Shown: positions 43,474 through 53,393 of the stretch, piece after piece | Layout of the letters: the number at the start of each line of letters is the position of its first letter | How positions within the stretch are numbered: position 1 is the first letter of the stretch | Source of the DNA: Exophiala sp. HKRS030 | Lineage: Eukaryota; Ascomycota; Eurotiomycetes; Chaetothyriales; Herpotrichiellaceae | Assembly: GCA_023897205.1 (NCBI GenBank) | Contig: JAHWDD010000001.1 | Location: forward strand, 5,828,001 to 5,892,000 | Direction: 5' to 3' | DNA length: 64,000 bases | The notes under the pieces: model-generated | What the model was told of the DNA's origin: nothing | Databases searched by the model: none | The model's input: only the letters and a program-made list of their open reading frames with translations | Program-made: the position numbers and the translations under genes

Positions 43474-45648
43474 ATGTCCGACTCAGGCCCAGCATATCCG
43501 AAACGCCAAAGAATATCACAAGCCTGTAAAGAATGTCGAAAGCGCAAGTCAAAATGCGGAGGTGAATACCCATCCTGTCTGGTCTGCGTCTCGACGAATC
43601 GCGCGTGCTCGTATGACCAGAATTTCCGAAAGCGTGGATTGCAAACTGGCTATGTGCGAGCTTTAGAAGCGCTGTTAGGTACAATCGCCCGCGACTCTCC
43701 CGAAATTGAACGGAAGATCCGGGCATCACTCCGTTCGCGAGACTTGCAAGGCGAACTGGACGAGAACCGGTTCACGGATGTTGCTGTCGAGACCTGGCGG
43801 AAATCTGGTCTCTCAAAAGACATCGAACAACTTCTAGCAGCCTCAGAGGCTGTTTTTAGCACCTCCAGTATAGCTCTTTCGCCAATCTCCTACTCAGATG
43901 TCGAGGATGAGCAGGGGAACGGGGCTACCGGTCTGCAAGAATCTACGCAGCAGCCGTCCTTAGCTTTACATGCTTCTCCTGCTTGGGATGGTCCAACTCA
44001 GAGCCTTCCTGATTGCTTGTTGCCACTAGGAACCTCGGAACTGGTCGAATTTTACTTCTCACAAATCCAGTGCTGGTTCCCGGTCTTGGAACGCCGAGAC
44101 ATCCTGCGCATTCTCCATTCGGAGACTCCTCCTTCGGTTCTTACAAACAGCGACAAGGCTCTGAAATCGTGTCTCTGGGCTATATCTGCCTTGGTGACTG
44201 CTCAAAGACGCTTTAGGTCCAAGGTACGCCTCACTTACGAGCAGGTGCTGGTCGGTCTTTGTCTACAACTCAATGAACACGAACAGCAACCAGAATTGGG
44301 CCATGTTCAATCTAGAGTAATCACTGCTCTCCTGAGAATCGGTTTGGGTCAGCTCCATGCTGCGTGGACGACGATCGGTGCGGCGATTAGAATGCTTCTC
44401 GGGTGCCAATATCGTCCTCCGCGCTACTTGCACACTTTATTTGGGTGCATCATGCTTGACAACTATCTCTCTTCCCTTTTGCGAAAAGGTTCCTACTTTC
44501 CACCAAGCGACCAAATATATCTCGCCAAGGTGGACGAAGATTCAGTGGAAGAATGGGAATACTGGATCCCGCCCTCGGAGTGTACAGCTGTTGTCGCCGA
44601 TGGGAAGAGAACCCCGCTGCGGTCGCTTAGTATCCTGAATTTCATGACTCAGCTTATGTATCACCTTGCAAAGATCAATGATCCAAATGTGGATGAAGCA
44701 AGGCTTGCTGAAGGTATCACTGCTCTGCAGACCTGGAAGGAAAATCTGCCAGGAAATCATCAGATCTCAAGCTCTGGTTTCTCCAATCCCTCTCTTTTGA
44801 ATTTACATCTGATGTGGAATTTCGTCATGTGCACTTTGCTGATGAAGATCACTACCCCCCGAAACTCTATTGTTGAATTGGCAGAACAAAGCGCAACTTC
44901 TACTGTGGATCTCCTCAGCATCATTTCAAGAGACACGGGCATGCAGACTCCGCTGTTGCTGGGATATGCCTCTCAAGCTTGGACCTGTTTGCACGTTCTA
45001 GTTTGCCCTGAGGCAGACAGCAGTGCATGTTCGGCCATGGCGAGGCTTCTCGAGCTGAAGGAGAGCTTTCATCAATATTGGCAAACAGGCGACTGTGGCC
45101 AAGAGAACCAGCCGCATGAGGCTGCTGAGATTGAACAATCTCATCCAGGCGCTCCAGGGAGGACGCTGTCACCGTTGCTTGGAACGGCTTCCTTGACTAT
45201 GGATGCTGCACGTCCAATTCCCGATGATACGTCTGCCGAGGCCGACCGCCATCAGAGATCTCTCTTTCAATCTTTTCCAGAGGTACAAACTGCGACCACC
45301 CATCCTCGGGGTCTCGCTACGAACCAGGCTTTACCAGCAGAAATGGGAGCTAGTAGCGAGCTGGAAAACCTTGATGTGCCCAGCGCAGACCAATTCAGTG
45401 ATGTCAATGATTTTGATGCCATCTTCACTCAAGGGTCGTGGATAGCGCCGATGAGGAGGTAAGTGGCACACCATCTGTTTGGCCTTGTTCGTGCTGATCT
45501 GTGAAGGCCTGATGATCAATCTGACTTTGCGCAAAACCTTGGTTTTATGGGCGGCGAGCTTGACCCCGAATTCTTTTCAATCCTGAGTCCAGAGGCGAAC
45601 CCTCTGTGGGGGCATTGTGATCAACCGGAAGCTCCGAATGACCTATAA
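43474..45648 (+). CDS. QutA-like Zn2Cys6 transcriptional activator, copy 2
   Basis: A 708-residue quinate-type activator in two exons (43474-45458, 45507-45648). The N-terminus PKRQRISQACKECRKRKSKCG then CLVCVSTNRACSY is a canonical six-cysteine cluster, followed by the family linker FRKRGLQTGYVRALEALLG. The middle region has LVEFYFSQIQCWFPVLERRD and LWAISALVTAQRRF; the acidic C-terminus (SVNDFDAIF-like, then MGGELDPEFFSIL) may be the activation domain. Its stop overlaps the stop of the converging dehydratase gene by six bases. It sits beside the classical quinate genes and is the likelier ortholog of QutA; copy 1 is the likelier neofunctionalised one. Confidence 0.92.
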
Positions 45649-46650
45649 ATTCAGTTCTCGTGCGAATTTTTGCCACGCCTTGATCCCTCTCTGCGCGTGC
45701 GTGTGAGGCACACTGGGATCAGGATCCGACATGGTGCGGGAGAAAAGCTCCATTGATACCCACCCTTCAAAGCCCAGTTCTTTCAAGAGAACTCGGGCCA
45801 CCTCGACAACTGGAAGATAACCACCTTTATCCTCTTCATAGAGGAATAATCTTGCATTTCGACTCCAGCTCATCCTAGAGGGCTGACCATCGACGTGGAA
45901 TGGATGATCCTGCGTGAGAGGAGGATCCATCCTCTCAGCATCCACGACCTGGACGTAGAAGACTTTATCGAGGGACACCGTCTTGACGATTTTCTCCAAG
46001 GAGGCCTTGAGGTCTTCGTCGGCATTAGAAGTTTTGCCAGACGGACTCGCGGGATCGGCCCAGACGCGGCCGGCAATGTTGAATGTGTCCAGACAACATC
46101 CAAAGTTAGGACGGTCAACCCGTAAGATTACCTCCCACAGTGTCTCCCACGTATCGACATAGGTTCCCCAGGCCAGGTTCTCGTAAGCAAATCTCACCGG
46201 GATGTCTTCTTTAATGCCGAGGTCTGCCAGCTCTCTCATATCCTGGACGATCAGATCCATGTCGCCGGAAATCCCGCCCTGCTGAAAATTAGACGGAATC
46301 TGTATGATGTCGGTGCCGAGGGCTTTGACAATCTTGAACCAGGTCTTGAGCTTCTCAATTTTCGCCGCATGTTCCTCTCGATCAACTAGGCCTTCATAGA
46401 ATAGAAACGGCTGAAGGCCGATGATGATCAAGCTGAGACTATCACACACTCTTCGGATATGTTCCGCTGCTGCGACAAGCGATTCCGGAGTCACCTCTGC
46501 TCCGTCTTTCTTTGCTAGATATTCCAAGTCTTCGTAGAAAATCTCGATGCCCTCGAAGCCGGCCTTGGCGGCTTCTCGTAGTTTCCCCTCCAAGTCGTGC
46601 ACCCAGGCCCGACCAAGGGACATTGAAGCTATGGCTGATCTGCAAGGCAT
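45643..46650 (-). CDS. qutC: 3-dehydroshikimate dehydratase (QutC-like)
   Basis: Converts 3-dehydroshikimate to protocatechuate, the last step of the quinate pathway. Single exon, 335 residues. Blocks match the catabolic fungal enzyme: GFEGIEIFYEDLEYLA, IGLQPFLFYEGLVDR, IIQIPSNFQQGG, VRFAYENLAWGTYVDTWETL, CCLDTFNIAGRVWADP, FYVQVVDAERMDPPL, MSWSRNARLFLYEED and GWVSMELFSRTM. The ATG at 46650 gives MPCRSAIASMSLGR; the longer open frame has no conserved residues. The gene ends six bases inside the converging activator gene, and its promoter is within the 244 bp separating it from the quinate dehydrogenase gene upstream on the same strand. Confidence 0.92.
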   Translation of the reverse strand: MPCRSAIASMSLGRAWVHDLEGKLREAAKAGFEGIEIFYEDLEYLAKKDGAEVTPESLVAAAEHIRRVCDSLSLIIIGLQPFLFYEGLVDREEHAAKIEKLKTWFKIVKALGTDIIQIPSNFQQGGISGDMDLIVQDMRELADLGIKEDIPVRFAYENLAWGTYVDTWETLWEVILRVDRPNFGCCLDTFNIAGRVWADPASPSGKTSNADEDLKASLEKIVKTVSLDKVFYVQVVDAERMDPPLTQDHPFHVDGQPSRMSWSRNARLFLYEEDKGGYLPVVEVARVLLKELGFEGWVSMELFSRTMSDPDPSVPHTHAQRGIKAWQKFARELNL

Positions 46651-46894
46651 GGTTGGGACGAATTGAAAGAATATTTGCTGAGGGAAAGGAGACAAATGTT
46701 TCTGGAGCGAGGGAATTACGACATTATACGTGTCCCGCTCCCGGCGGCTAAAACCTATTCCGGTGCCCACCTGCTTCAAAGAAAGCCCTTGGTTGGTGTT
46801 GTGGCATGAAACCACTATCTCCAACTCGCAACAAGTACTGCCGTCCTCGTCGAGGACATCATTGCCGTTCAGAATGCGTTGTAGACAGGATGCC

Positions 46895-47815
46895 CTAGAA
46901 GTTGATCGCCGGACTTGTCTCCGCGGCGTTTTGCAGCACTGCCCGCGCAGCATCCACGTCTATACGTTTGGCGGTGTCCTCTCCGACCCAGAGTCGATAC
47001 TGCTCTTCTATCTGGTGGCCGATGATTCCCGTTCCTTCAATTGTCTTCCAGCCATGTTTCTCGGCGAGCTTCAACCACCTCGTCCGTCGGGGTTTGAAGC
47101 ACATGTCCAGCAAAATTCCTTTCTCGCTTGTGGAAGAGAGAAGATACTCGATTACATCCCGCCCTGCAATTTCCTCGGGACTCTGCGGTTCAAAGTCGGG
47201 CACTGTACCCACGATGTAGAATGGTGCCACCAGCGATTTCCCTTCTTCGACCGAGCGCACCCATACGATCTTGATGCGGTCACCGTAGACTTCGGCATCC
47301 TTGCGTAGTGCGTCGACCTCGCCGGCATCCCTGTTGACAATGTAGATCGGGTTGCATTGTAGCTGATCGTACAGAGCGTAGAGGGCAGCCCTGGAGGCAC
47401 CTCCGGCGCCTATTACGAGAGCCGGCCTGCCTTTACCCTTGCCCTGCGAATCCCCATCTGATAAAGAGCCTTTGATACCTCGCCAGTCGGTATTGGTCCC
47501 CCGCAGCGAGCCGTCCGAGGCTCGATACACATTGTTACAGGCTCCTATGGTGGCGGCATGCTCGTCGAGCCCATCGAGATGTTTAATGATTGTCCCCTTG
47601 TAAGGCATGGTCACCACTCCACCAGCAAATGTGGGTTTTCGAAAAAGAGCCATGGCGTCTTCTACCGTGGGACATTCTTGAGCAATGAACTTCCAGTTGT
47701 AGCCGAGCGACTGTGCGATGAAGTCATGCATCAGCGGTGCGATGGAATGTGTGACGCCGATGCCCACCAAATAAGTGAACGCGCGCTCATCTTTAGAAGA
47801 ATCATTCGGCGCCAT
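46895..47815 (-). CDS. qutB: Quinate dehydrogenase (QutB-like, NAD-type)
   Basis: Oxidises quinate (and shikimate) to the 3-dehydro form, first step of quinate breakdown. 306 residues, one exon. Motifs: YLVGIGVTHSIAPLMHDF (substrate loop), VTMPYK with the catalytic Lys, GACNNVY, GTNTDWRG with catalytic Asp, VIGAGGASRAA and IVNRDAGEV, whose Asp after VNR fits NAD. It ends SPAINF. It is the upstream partner of the dehydroshikimate dehydratase gene on the same strand. A near-match to the quinate-activator site lies about 165 bp upstream of its start. Confidence 0.92.
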   Translation of the reverse strand: MAPNDSSKDERAFTYLVGIGVTHSIAPLMHDFIAQSLGYNWKFIAQECPTVEDAMALFRKPTFAGGVVTMPYKGTIIKHLDGLDEHAATIGACNNVYRASDGSLRGTNTDWRGIKGSLSDGDSQGKGKGRPALVIGAGGASRAALYALYDQLQCNPIYIVNRDAGEVDALRKDAEVYGDRIKIVWVRSVEEGKSLVAPFYIVGTVPDFEPQSPEEIAGRDVIEYLLSSTSEKGILLDMCFKPRRTRWLKLAEKHGWKTIEGTGIIGHQIEEQYRLWVGEDTAKRIDVDAARAVLQNAAETSPAINF

Positions 47816-47978
47816 GGCTTAGAAATGTTCGCGAAAAGTAGTGAGAAAGTCTAGAATCCTAGCCGGTGGTACAATTGTTCAATAACTGGACACAATTTCC
47901 TTGCCTTGGGCAGCGAACAGGTCATACCACCACGTCCCATCTTCAGAAATCGAGGTTGCTTTTCACCTTTCAGTGGTC

Positions 47979-47994
47979 GGTTAGGCATTTATCC
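47979..47994. promoter_or_regulatory. Candidate QutA/qa-1F binding site
   Basis: GGTTAGGCATTTATCC matches 14 of 16 positions of the quinate-activator consensus GGRTAARYRYTTATCC known from Neurospora. The four central positions and the right half are perfect; the left half has two mismatches. It is about 165 bp upstream of the quinate dehydrogenase start and between that gene and the SnoaL-like gene, so it is well placed. Confidence 0.5.
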
Positions 47995-48295
47995 GTGCCC
48001 CGAGTATGAGGCCCAAGCCCAGCCAAGTGCATCCGCTCCGATGGGCATTCTTTTCCTAGGAGGAAGGTATATCTTTCTTCGACGCCAGCCCAGAAAGAGG
48101 TGAGAATGCGGCCAAATAGTAATTGATAGGGGTGCTCAGGTCTATCCCCTTAGCTTTGATATTGTCATACTCTAAGGTATCTGGTCAGACTAAGTCTTCT
48201 CTCGGTTTATCACTTTTATCACTATAGACCACGTTCCCTTCGTCCCTCAACCCGCGAACCTTGCAGTCATTTGGAGGTACTATATGAGACTGTGT

Positions 48296-49136
48296 TTAGA
48301 ACTCTAGATCTTCCGCACCCTCAACCCACTTTTTGCATTGCCAATACAGCAGGTCATGTTTATCTCCACATTTCTTGAAACTTCCAGGTAAGTCGCTCTG
48401 CTCGCGTCTGTGTCCTGGCATGTCCAGCAAAACCTTGACACCCATCGTTTTTTCTTGGCAGTAAGCCAGGTATCGGTATCCGCTGGGGAACTTTCGAAGA
48501 GCTTCCTCGTCTAGCGAGGGGATCTTGTTGGGGTTGACGGGAATCAATTTGTCCTGAATCGTAAGCTGTTATGCCGAGGAGTAGAATTGGAACGACAAAA
48601 AGATGGGCCCTTACTTTCTCGTACCAGTGCCTCACATATCGTGCTTTCCATTCGCCACTCTCGGTCTTCAACCAGAAGAAGCAAAATCGACAGTCGCTCT
48701 CGGCATCTGCCTCGTCGTCATCGAAGAAAAATCTCTGAGTGATGGTGGCTTTCATTTTCGTCACGGCCCGAGTGGCTTCCATATTGACATCGGTGCTGGT
48801 TCCATGACAACGATGCATGATGAAGGCACCATTGTCCATTCCTTTCTGAGATGCCGCAATGAAGTCAAGATAGTGCGTCTTACCCGTCCAAGTGGTGTAG
48901 ATATATGCATCTGGGTGGAAGATAGATTTTAAATTCTCCCATTCGCAAGCATCGCTGTATTCCCATTGGTCAGGTTAGGTTAAAGATGAGCAGGATACGG
49001 GCACTTGCCGATACGAAGGCCATCCTTCCGCCAGCTCTCTGAGCTTGTAACGCTCAAGGACAAGATTATCCGGTCCGTTATTGCGCACAGCCTTCTCCGG
49101 CCTAGAACCCGCGGGTAGAGTGTGCAAATCAGGCAT
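48296..49136 (-). CDS. SnoaL/NTF2-like fold protein
   Basis: Three exons: a first exon with [14 protein letters not shown] and [16 protein letters not shown], then [52 protein letters not shown] and [10 protein letters not shown], then [16 protein letters not shown] with a conserved-looking tail. The first intron (48955-49008) starts with GC (GCAAGT) and ends AG, a rare GC-AG intron supported by seamless RDACEWEN continuity. The cone-shaped SnoaL fold is used by cyclases, isomerases and dehydratases; no function is known for this subgroup. Divergent from the quinate permease across 341 bp, so probably co-regulated with quinate use. Confidence 0.83.
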
Positions 49137-49477
49137 ATTATACGATAGCGATTGGTATCCGGACCTTCTCAAGCCAATGTCCCATTAGCTTGTTATATAC
49201 CGGCTCGCAAGCTGTGTACAACAGGATCGTTCACGTGAACGGCTAAGGTCTAACCGGGAAAAGGGAAACACTATGGGGTAGCAGTGCTAGTGCGGTGGGA
49301 GGACTCCGCGTGGAAGAAATATCCGCATTAAAGACCACGAGGCCATCGGACACCCATTTAGCATGGATCGCTCGACCTCTTCTTCGCTTCAAAATCTTTC
49401 CAACCTAACCTCGACGAGACCACGCCTCTGTCTAAGGCCACCTACTCTTTCAATTCTCTATCCAGTGCACAAGCATC
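49137..49477. promoter_or_regulatory. Divergent promoter of SnoaL-like and quinate permease genes
   Basis: A 341-bp region containing the perfect 12-bp palindrome GTTCACGTGAAC at 49229-49240, whose core CACGTG is a bHLH-type E-box. No full quinate-activator site was seen in it. Confidence 0.45.
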
Positions 49478-51209
49478 ATGGGTGTCCTTGCTCCCAAAGA
49501 TCTCTCCTCCAACCCTGCTCCTACTCAGGTCTACAATTGGAGGGTATATGCATTGGCAACATCTGCTGCGATGGGCTCGGCGATGTTTGGCTATGATTCC
49601 TCATTCATAGGAGGTTCATTGTCTCTCCCATCCTTTCGACAGAGGTTTGGATTAGCTCATGCTAGCTCGGAGGAAAGATCTGCTCTCTCCGCCCATATTG
49701 TCAGCACCTTCCAAGCTGGCTGCTTTTTCGGGGCTATATTTTGCTACATTATCAGCGAGCGCCTCGGCTTAAAGAAGACTTTGATGCTTTGTGGCGTTCT
49801 CTTCGACGTTGGTGCTGTCTTGCAAATTGCGAGTACTGGTCAACTTGGCTTGATCTATGCGGGCCGTGTATTTACGGGTAAGACCTCAACTTTTCTTACC
49901 TGTCGAGATAGGGCACCCCCGAGAACTCACACTGTGCGCAGGTCTTGCTGTGGGAGCCTCGTCTTTGATCGTCCCCGTCTATATTTCCGAGTGTTCTCCG
50001 CCCGCCATCAGAGGTCGTTTGATTGGCATTTTTGAAATTGTCCTGCAATTGAGCCAGATTATAGGCTTCTGGGTCAACTACGGAGTCAGTGAGAACATCT
50101 CCGGTACGGATGATGCCCAATGGCGCATTCCGTTTGCTCTCCAATTCGTTCCAGGCACACTCCTTGTCGTTTTGATGGCTCTGCAGCCCGAATCACCCCG
50201 ATGGCTCGCGAAGAAAGGGGAATTTCCTCAGGCGCGACGCATTTTGGCCTCTCTACGCCAACTCCCCGAAGAGCACGAATACCTTGCCTGGGAACTTCAT
50301 GCCATTCGTGCGCAGATCGAGGCTGAGAACACCGAGAGTGCAACTAGCCTGCTCGGGAAACTCAAGGAAATTTACAATACCAACGTTCGCACACGCCTTC
50401 TCATCGCAATGGCGCTGATGATGCTACAAAATCTGAGCGGTATCAATGCGCTCAACTACTATTCACCCACCATCTTCAAGTCAATCGGCTTCACAGGAAC
50501 GGACGTCGGCCTCCTGGCCACAGGAATCTTTGGCATTGTGAAGGCCACCATGACGACAATCTTCATGCTTTTTCTCGTCGACCGCTTTGGAAGACGTCCT
50601 GCCATGTTGGTTGGATCTGCTGGTGCCATAGTTGCCATGTACTATCTCGGCGGCTACACCAAACTATCGAACTCGTTCAATGACACACCCCCCAGAGATG
50701 GCGGCGCATACGTTGCCATTGTCATGATCTATATCTTCTCCGTCTTCTATGCTATCTCGTGGAACGGTATTCCTTGGATCTTCTCGTAAGTGGCCTTGGT
50801 GAGTCTGAACTACTTGATCTAATCTTTTTACAGGGCCGAGGTCTTCCCCATCGAAGTGCGCCAGGTCTGTTTAGTCTTCACGACTTGTACTCAATGGCTT
50901 GGCCAGTTCATGATTGCTTACTCCACGCCCTATATGATCACAGGAATCACTTATGGCGTTTTCTTGTTCTTTGGAACTTCGGTCGTCATCGGCGTCACCT
51001 TTGTTTTCTTCTTCTTGCCAGAGACAAAAGGTGTCGCTCTGGAAGATATGGATATCATGTTCAACGTCAAGGGCTGGGCATGGCAAAAGAGAAGGGAGAC
51101 AGACCGCATTCTTGCCGAGAGGCGATTGCAACTGCAGAATGACAACGTGATTGTCGTCAAGGCCAATCATACCCACCTGGAGAGGAACGGAGCAGAGGAA
51201 AAGGTGTGA
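49478..51209 (+). CDS. qutD: Quinate permease (QutD-like), MFS sugar porter
   Basis: Imports quinate. 539 residues in three exons (49478-49877, 49942-50785, 50834-51209). The N-terminus has the quinate-permease hallmark VYNWRVYALATSAAMGSAMF followed by GYDSSFIGGSLSLPSF. Sugar-porter motifs: PESPRWLAKKGE, MMLQNLSGINALNYYSPTIF, FGRRPAMLVGS, and PETKGVALEDMDIMF. Twelve helices are expected and the C-terminal tail is basic and hydrophilic. It lies between the SnoaL-like gene (divergent) and a shikimate-dehydrogenase-like paralog downstream on the same strand. Confidence in substrate is good because of the signature and the surrounding quinate genes. Confidence 0.92.
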
Positions 51210-51889
51210 GTACATCAACGTCTGCGTCGGAGTTGGCTGCTGAACTCGATGGCAAACAACCCGTGATGGCCATGGTATCCCCCTTCATACTTGATAGTTA
51301 GACATTACACAGAATTCCCTTGTGGCACTTGCACACTTTGGTTGGATTTTGATTCAAAGAGATGGGAAGAGACAATCGTTTGAGCTTTTCCTTCGTAACA
51401 AGGATTGAAGCTACGCTTGAGTGGAATACTCGGTTCTACAGAGAATAACGTGCCTTCTGGATCCTGTCTAGGAGCTACTATATTTACATACATTTTATTG
51501 ATGAGAAGCTGCGACCCTTTCGTCCAGCACATTGTGTTTCGAGCCTCGAGTCTCAAGTCATCTATTTTTACCTATCAGGAAGATCGGGGGTTCGAGGCGC
51601 GCTTAAAGCGTGCAAATCATTTATTGTCAGCTTGGGTACACTTGAAGGATTTACGGTGTCTCAATCGGACATAGTAAGTTCGGCCTGGTTCCGAGTGCAT
51701 CTACTGCACTAAGATGTGGACAGACGGTTAAATTCCTAAGCGAAACCTTTCACAGGGTTGGTGGTTTACTCGCGGGAGTCTCTCCACAGCAGCCTCGGCC
51801 ATGTAGTTCTCATCGAGCAACCAGAAGAAATCATTGAGAACAACGGCGACAACGTTTCTGAAAAATCCCGCCTACTTTCTACGGTAATC
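51210..51889. other. Intergenic, upstream of dehydrogenase paralog 3
   Basis: A 680-bp region. The frame is open from 51758 (44 codons ahead of the chosen start) but without family-conserved residues, so it is treated as 5' leader. No other feature is seen. Confidence 0.5.
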
Positions 51890-52909
51890 ATGGCAGACAA
51901 TAAGGTCTCTATGCCGGTACCTTCTCTGGCTTCTACGCTCAAGGACTCCTTCCGTTACGGCTCGTCGCTTAGGAAGACGATCCCGTCGTCTACAGCATGC
52001 AGGACCTATCTGCTCGGGTATCCTATAGCGCAGTCGCTTGCTCCTCTTTTGCATAATATGCTGTTCAAATTGCGTGGCCTGCCATGGACATACCAGCTTC
52101 TCGAATCGACCAATCAGGAGGACTTAATATCTGTGTTGTCACAGGACAACTGCGTTGGCAGCGCAGTGACGATGCCTCACAAAGTCACATTCACGGCGCA
52201 AACGGACGATTTGACTCCAGAAGGGCGCGAGATTGGTGCCATCAACACAGTCTTCATCCGTATCTCGTCTGAAGGACAGCGTCGATTCATCGGGACCAAC
52301 ACTGACTGCGTCGGCATCCGCGAGGCATTCGCCCACCACGCGTCGCCAGAACAGCTTCTCGCAGCTCAGTCATGGCCAGCATTGGTTGTCGGGGGAGGAG
52401 GTGCTGGCCGCTCTGCCTTGTACGCCCTTCACAGATTCATGGGCGTGGGGACCATCTATATGGTCAACAGGTTCAAATCCGAAGTTGACGCCATCGTCGA
52501 GACCTTCTCTCAGGTAGTCGGTTGGACAGCGACAATTATCCACGTCGATACGTGTGAGCAAGCACAGCGACTTCCGAAGCCTTATTTTATCGTCGGAACT
52601 GTACCCGACTACGCTCCAGCAACGCCGGAAGAACAGCTCTCACAAAAGATATCGCAGACTTTGATGTCGGATTCTACATCCCAGAAGGGTATTGTCTTGG
52701 AAATGTGCTATTTCCCACGAATCCGGACGTCCTTCTACGAGTTTGCCGAGGCTACAGGCTGGCAGGTGATCCCCGGAACAGTTCCAATGATCTGGCAGGG
52801 CATTGCTCAACAAGTCTTATGGGATGAAAGCGTCGCGCCTGCCGATGAAGAAATGGTCAGGCAAGCCAGTGCAACAGTATTGGACGTTATCGAGCGTAAA
52901 CAGACTTAG
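51890..52909 (+). CDS. Shikimate dehydrogenase-like protein, paralog 3
   Basis: A 339-residue AroE-family protein with a 40-residue N-terminal extension (MADNKVSMPVPSLAST) before the conserved TYLLGYPIAQSLAPLLHN. Catalytic Lys is in VTMPHK and Asp in GTNTDCVG. The nucleotide loop VGGGGAGRSAL is unusual (Gly-Gly-Gly-Gly-Ala-Gly), and after VNR comes Phe (VNRFKSE) rather than Asp, so cofactor preference probably differs from the quinate dehydrogenase. It keeps the VGTVPDYAPATPEE block seen in the two other single-domain paralogs. Downstream of the quinate permease on the same strand. Substrate unknown; a quinate- or shikimate-like hydroxyacid is likely. Confidence 0.87.
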   Translation: MADNKVSMPVPSLASTLKDSFRYGSSLRKTIPSSTACRTYLLGYPIAQSLAPLLHNMLFKLRGLPWTYQLLESTNQEDLISVLSQDNCVGSAVTMPHKVTFTAQTDDLTPEGREIGAINTVFIRISSEGQRRFIGTNTDCVGIREAFAHHASPEQLLAAQSWPALVVGGGGAGRSALYALHRFMGVGTIYMVNRFKSEVDAIVETFSQVVGWTATIIHVDTCEQAQRLPKPYFIVGTVPDYAPATPEEQLSQKISQTLMSDSTSQKGIVLEMCYFPRIRTSFYEFAEATGWQVIPGTVPMIWQGIAQQVLWDESVAPADEEMVRQASATVLDVIERKQT

Positions 52910-53393
52910 CAATAAGTTCTCAGAGTCTGAGTATGTTGCAGCACTGAAGGAGTATGCTCGAGGTTATGGCTGCTTGTCCCGTGAGCCACCAATACCTTAT
53001 CGTGACAAGTGAATACCGAATGACCATGATATTCAGAACCACTGCTGTTGTCAATGATGAGGATATGCCAATCGGTGGAGTGACATATTTCCTTGTTTTT
53101 AATGTTCTTAACTAACGGACAGGACATCACTGTACAAATAGATATACTGCCATCATAATTAATAGAAACTCCAGATAATCGCGAAGTCAGACTCGACAAT
53201 TCATCATATTGGGGCCCCAACTGTCAACCACTTCGTTGTTGCAACACGTTTAATGTCATGAGATCGTGAGCTTTAACGGTGGCAAGACTGCAATGCCCAC
53301 ATCTAGGGTTGGGAATGACGGGTCCACAACTTCGTATATAGCCCTAGCTGAGTACGCTTCTATGAAAAATCGGATTCAACTTCCTCACTAGTC
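52910..53393. other. Convergent 3' intergenic region
   Basis: A 484-bp region between the 3' ends of the dehydrogenase paralog and the MFS gene. Nothing is recognised. Confidence 0.5.
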
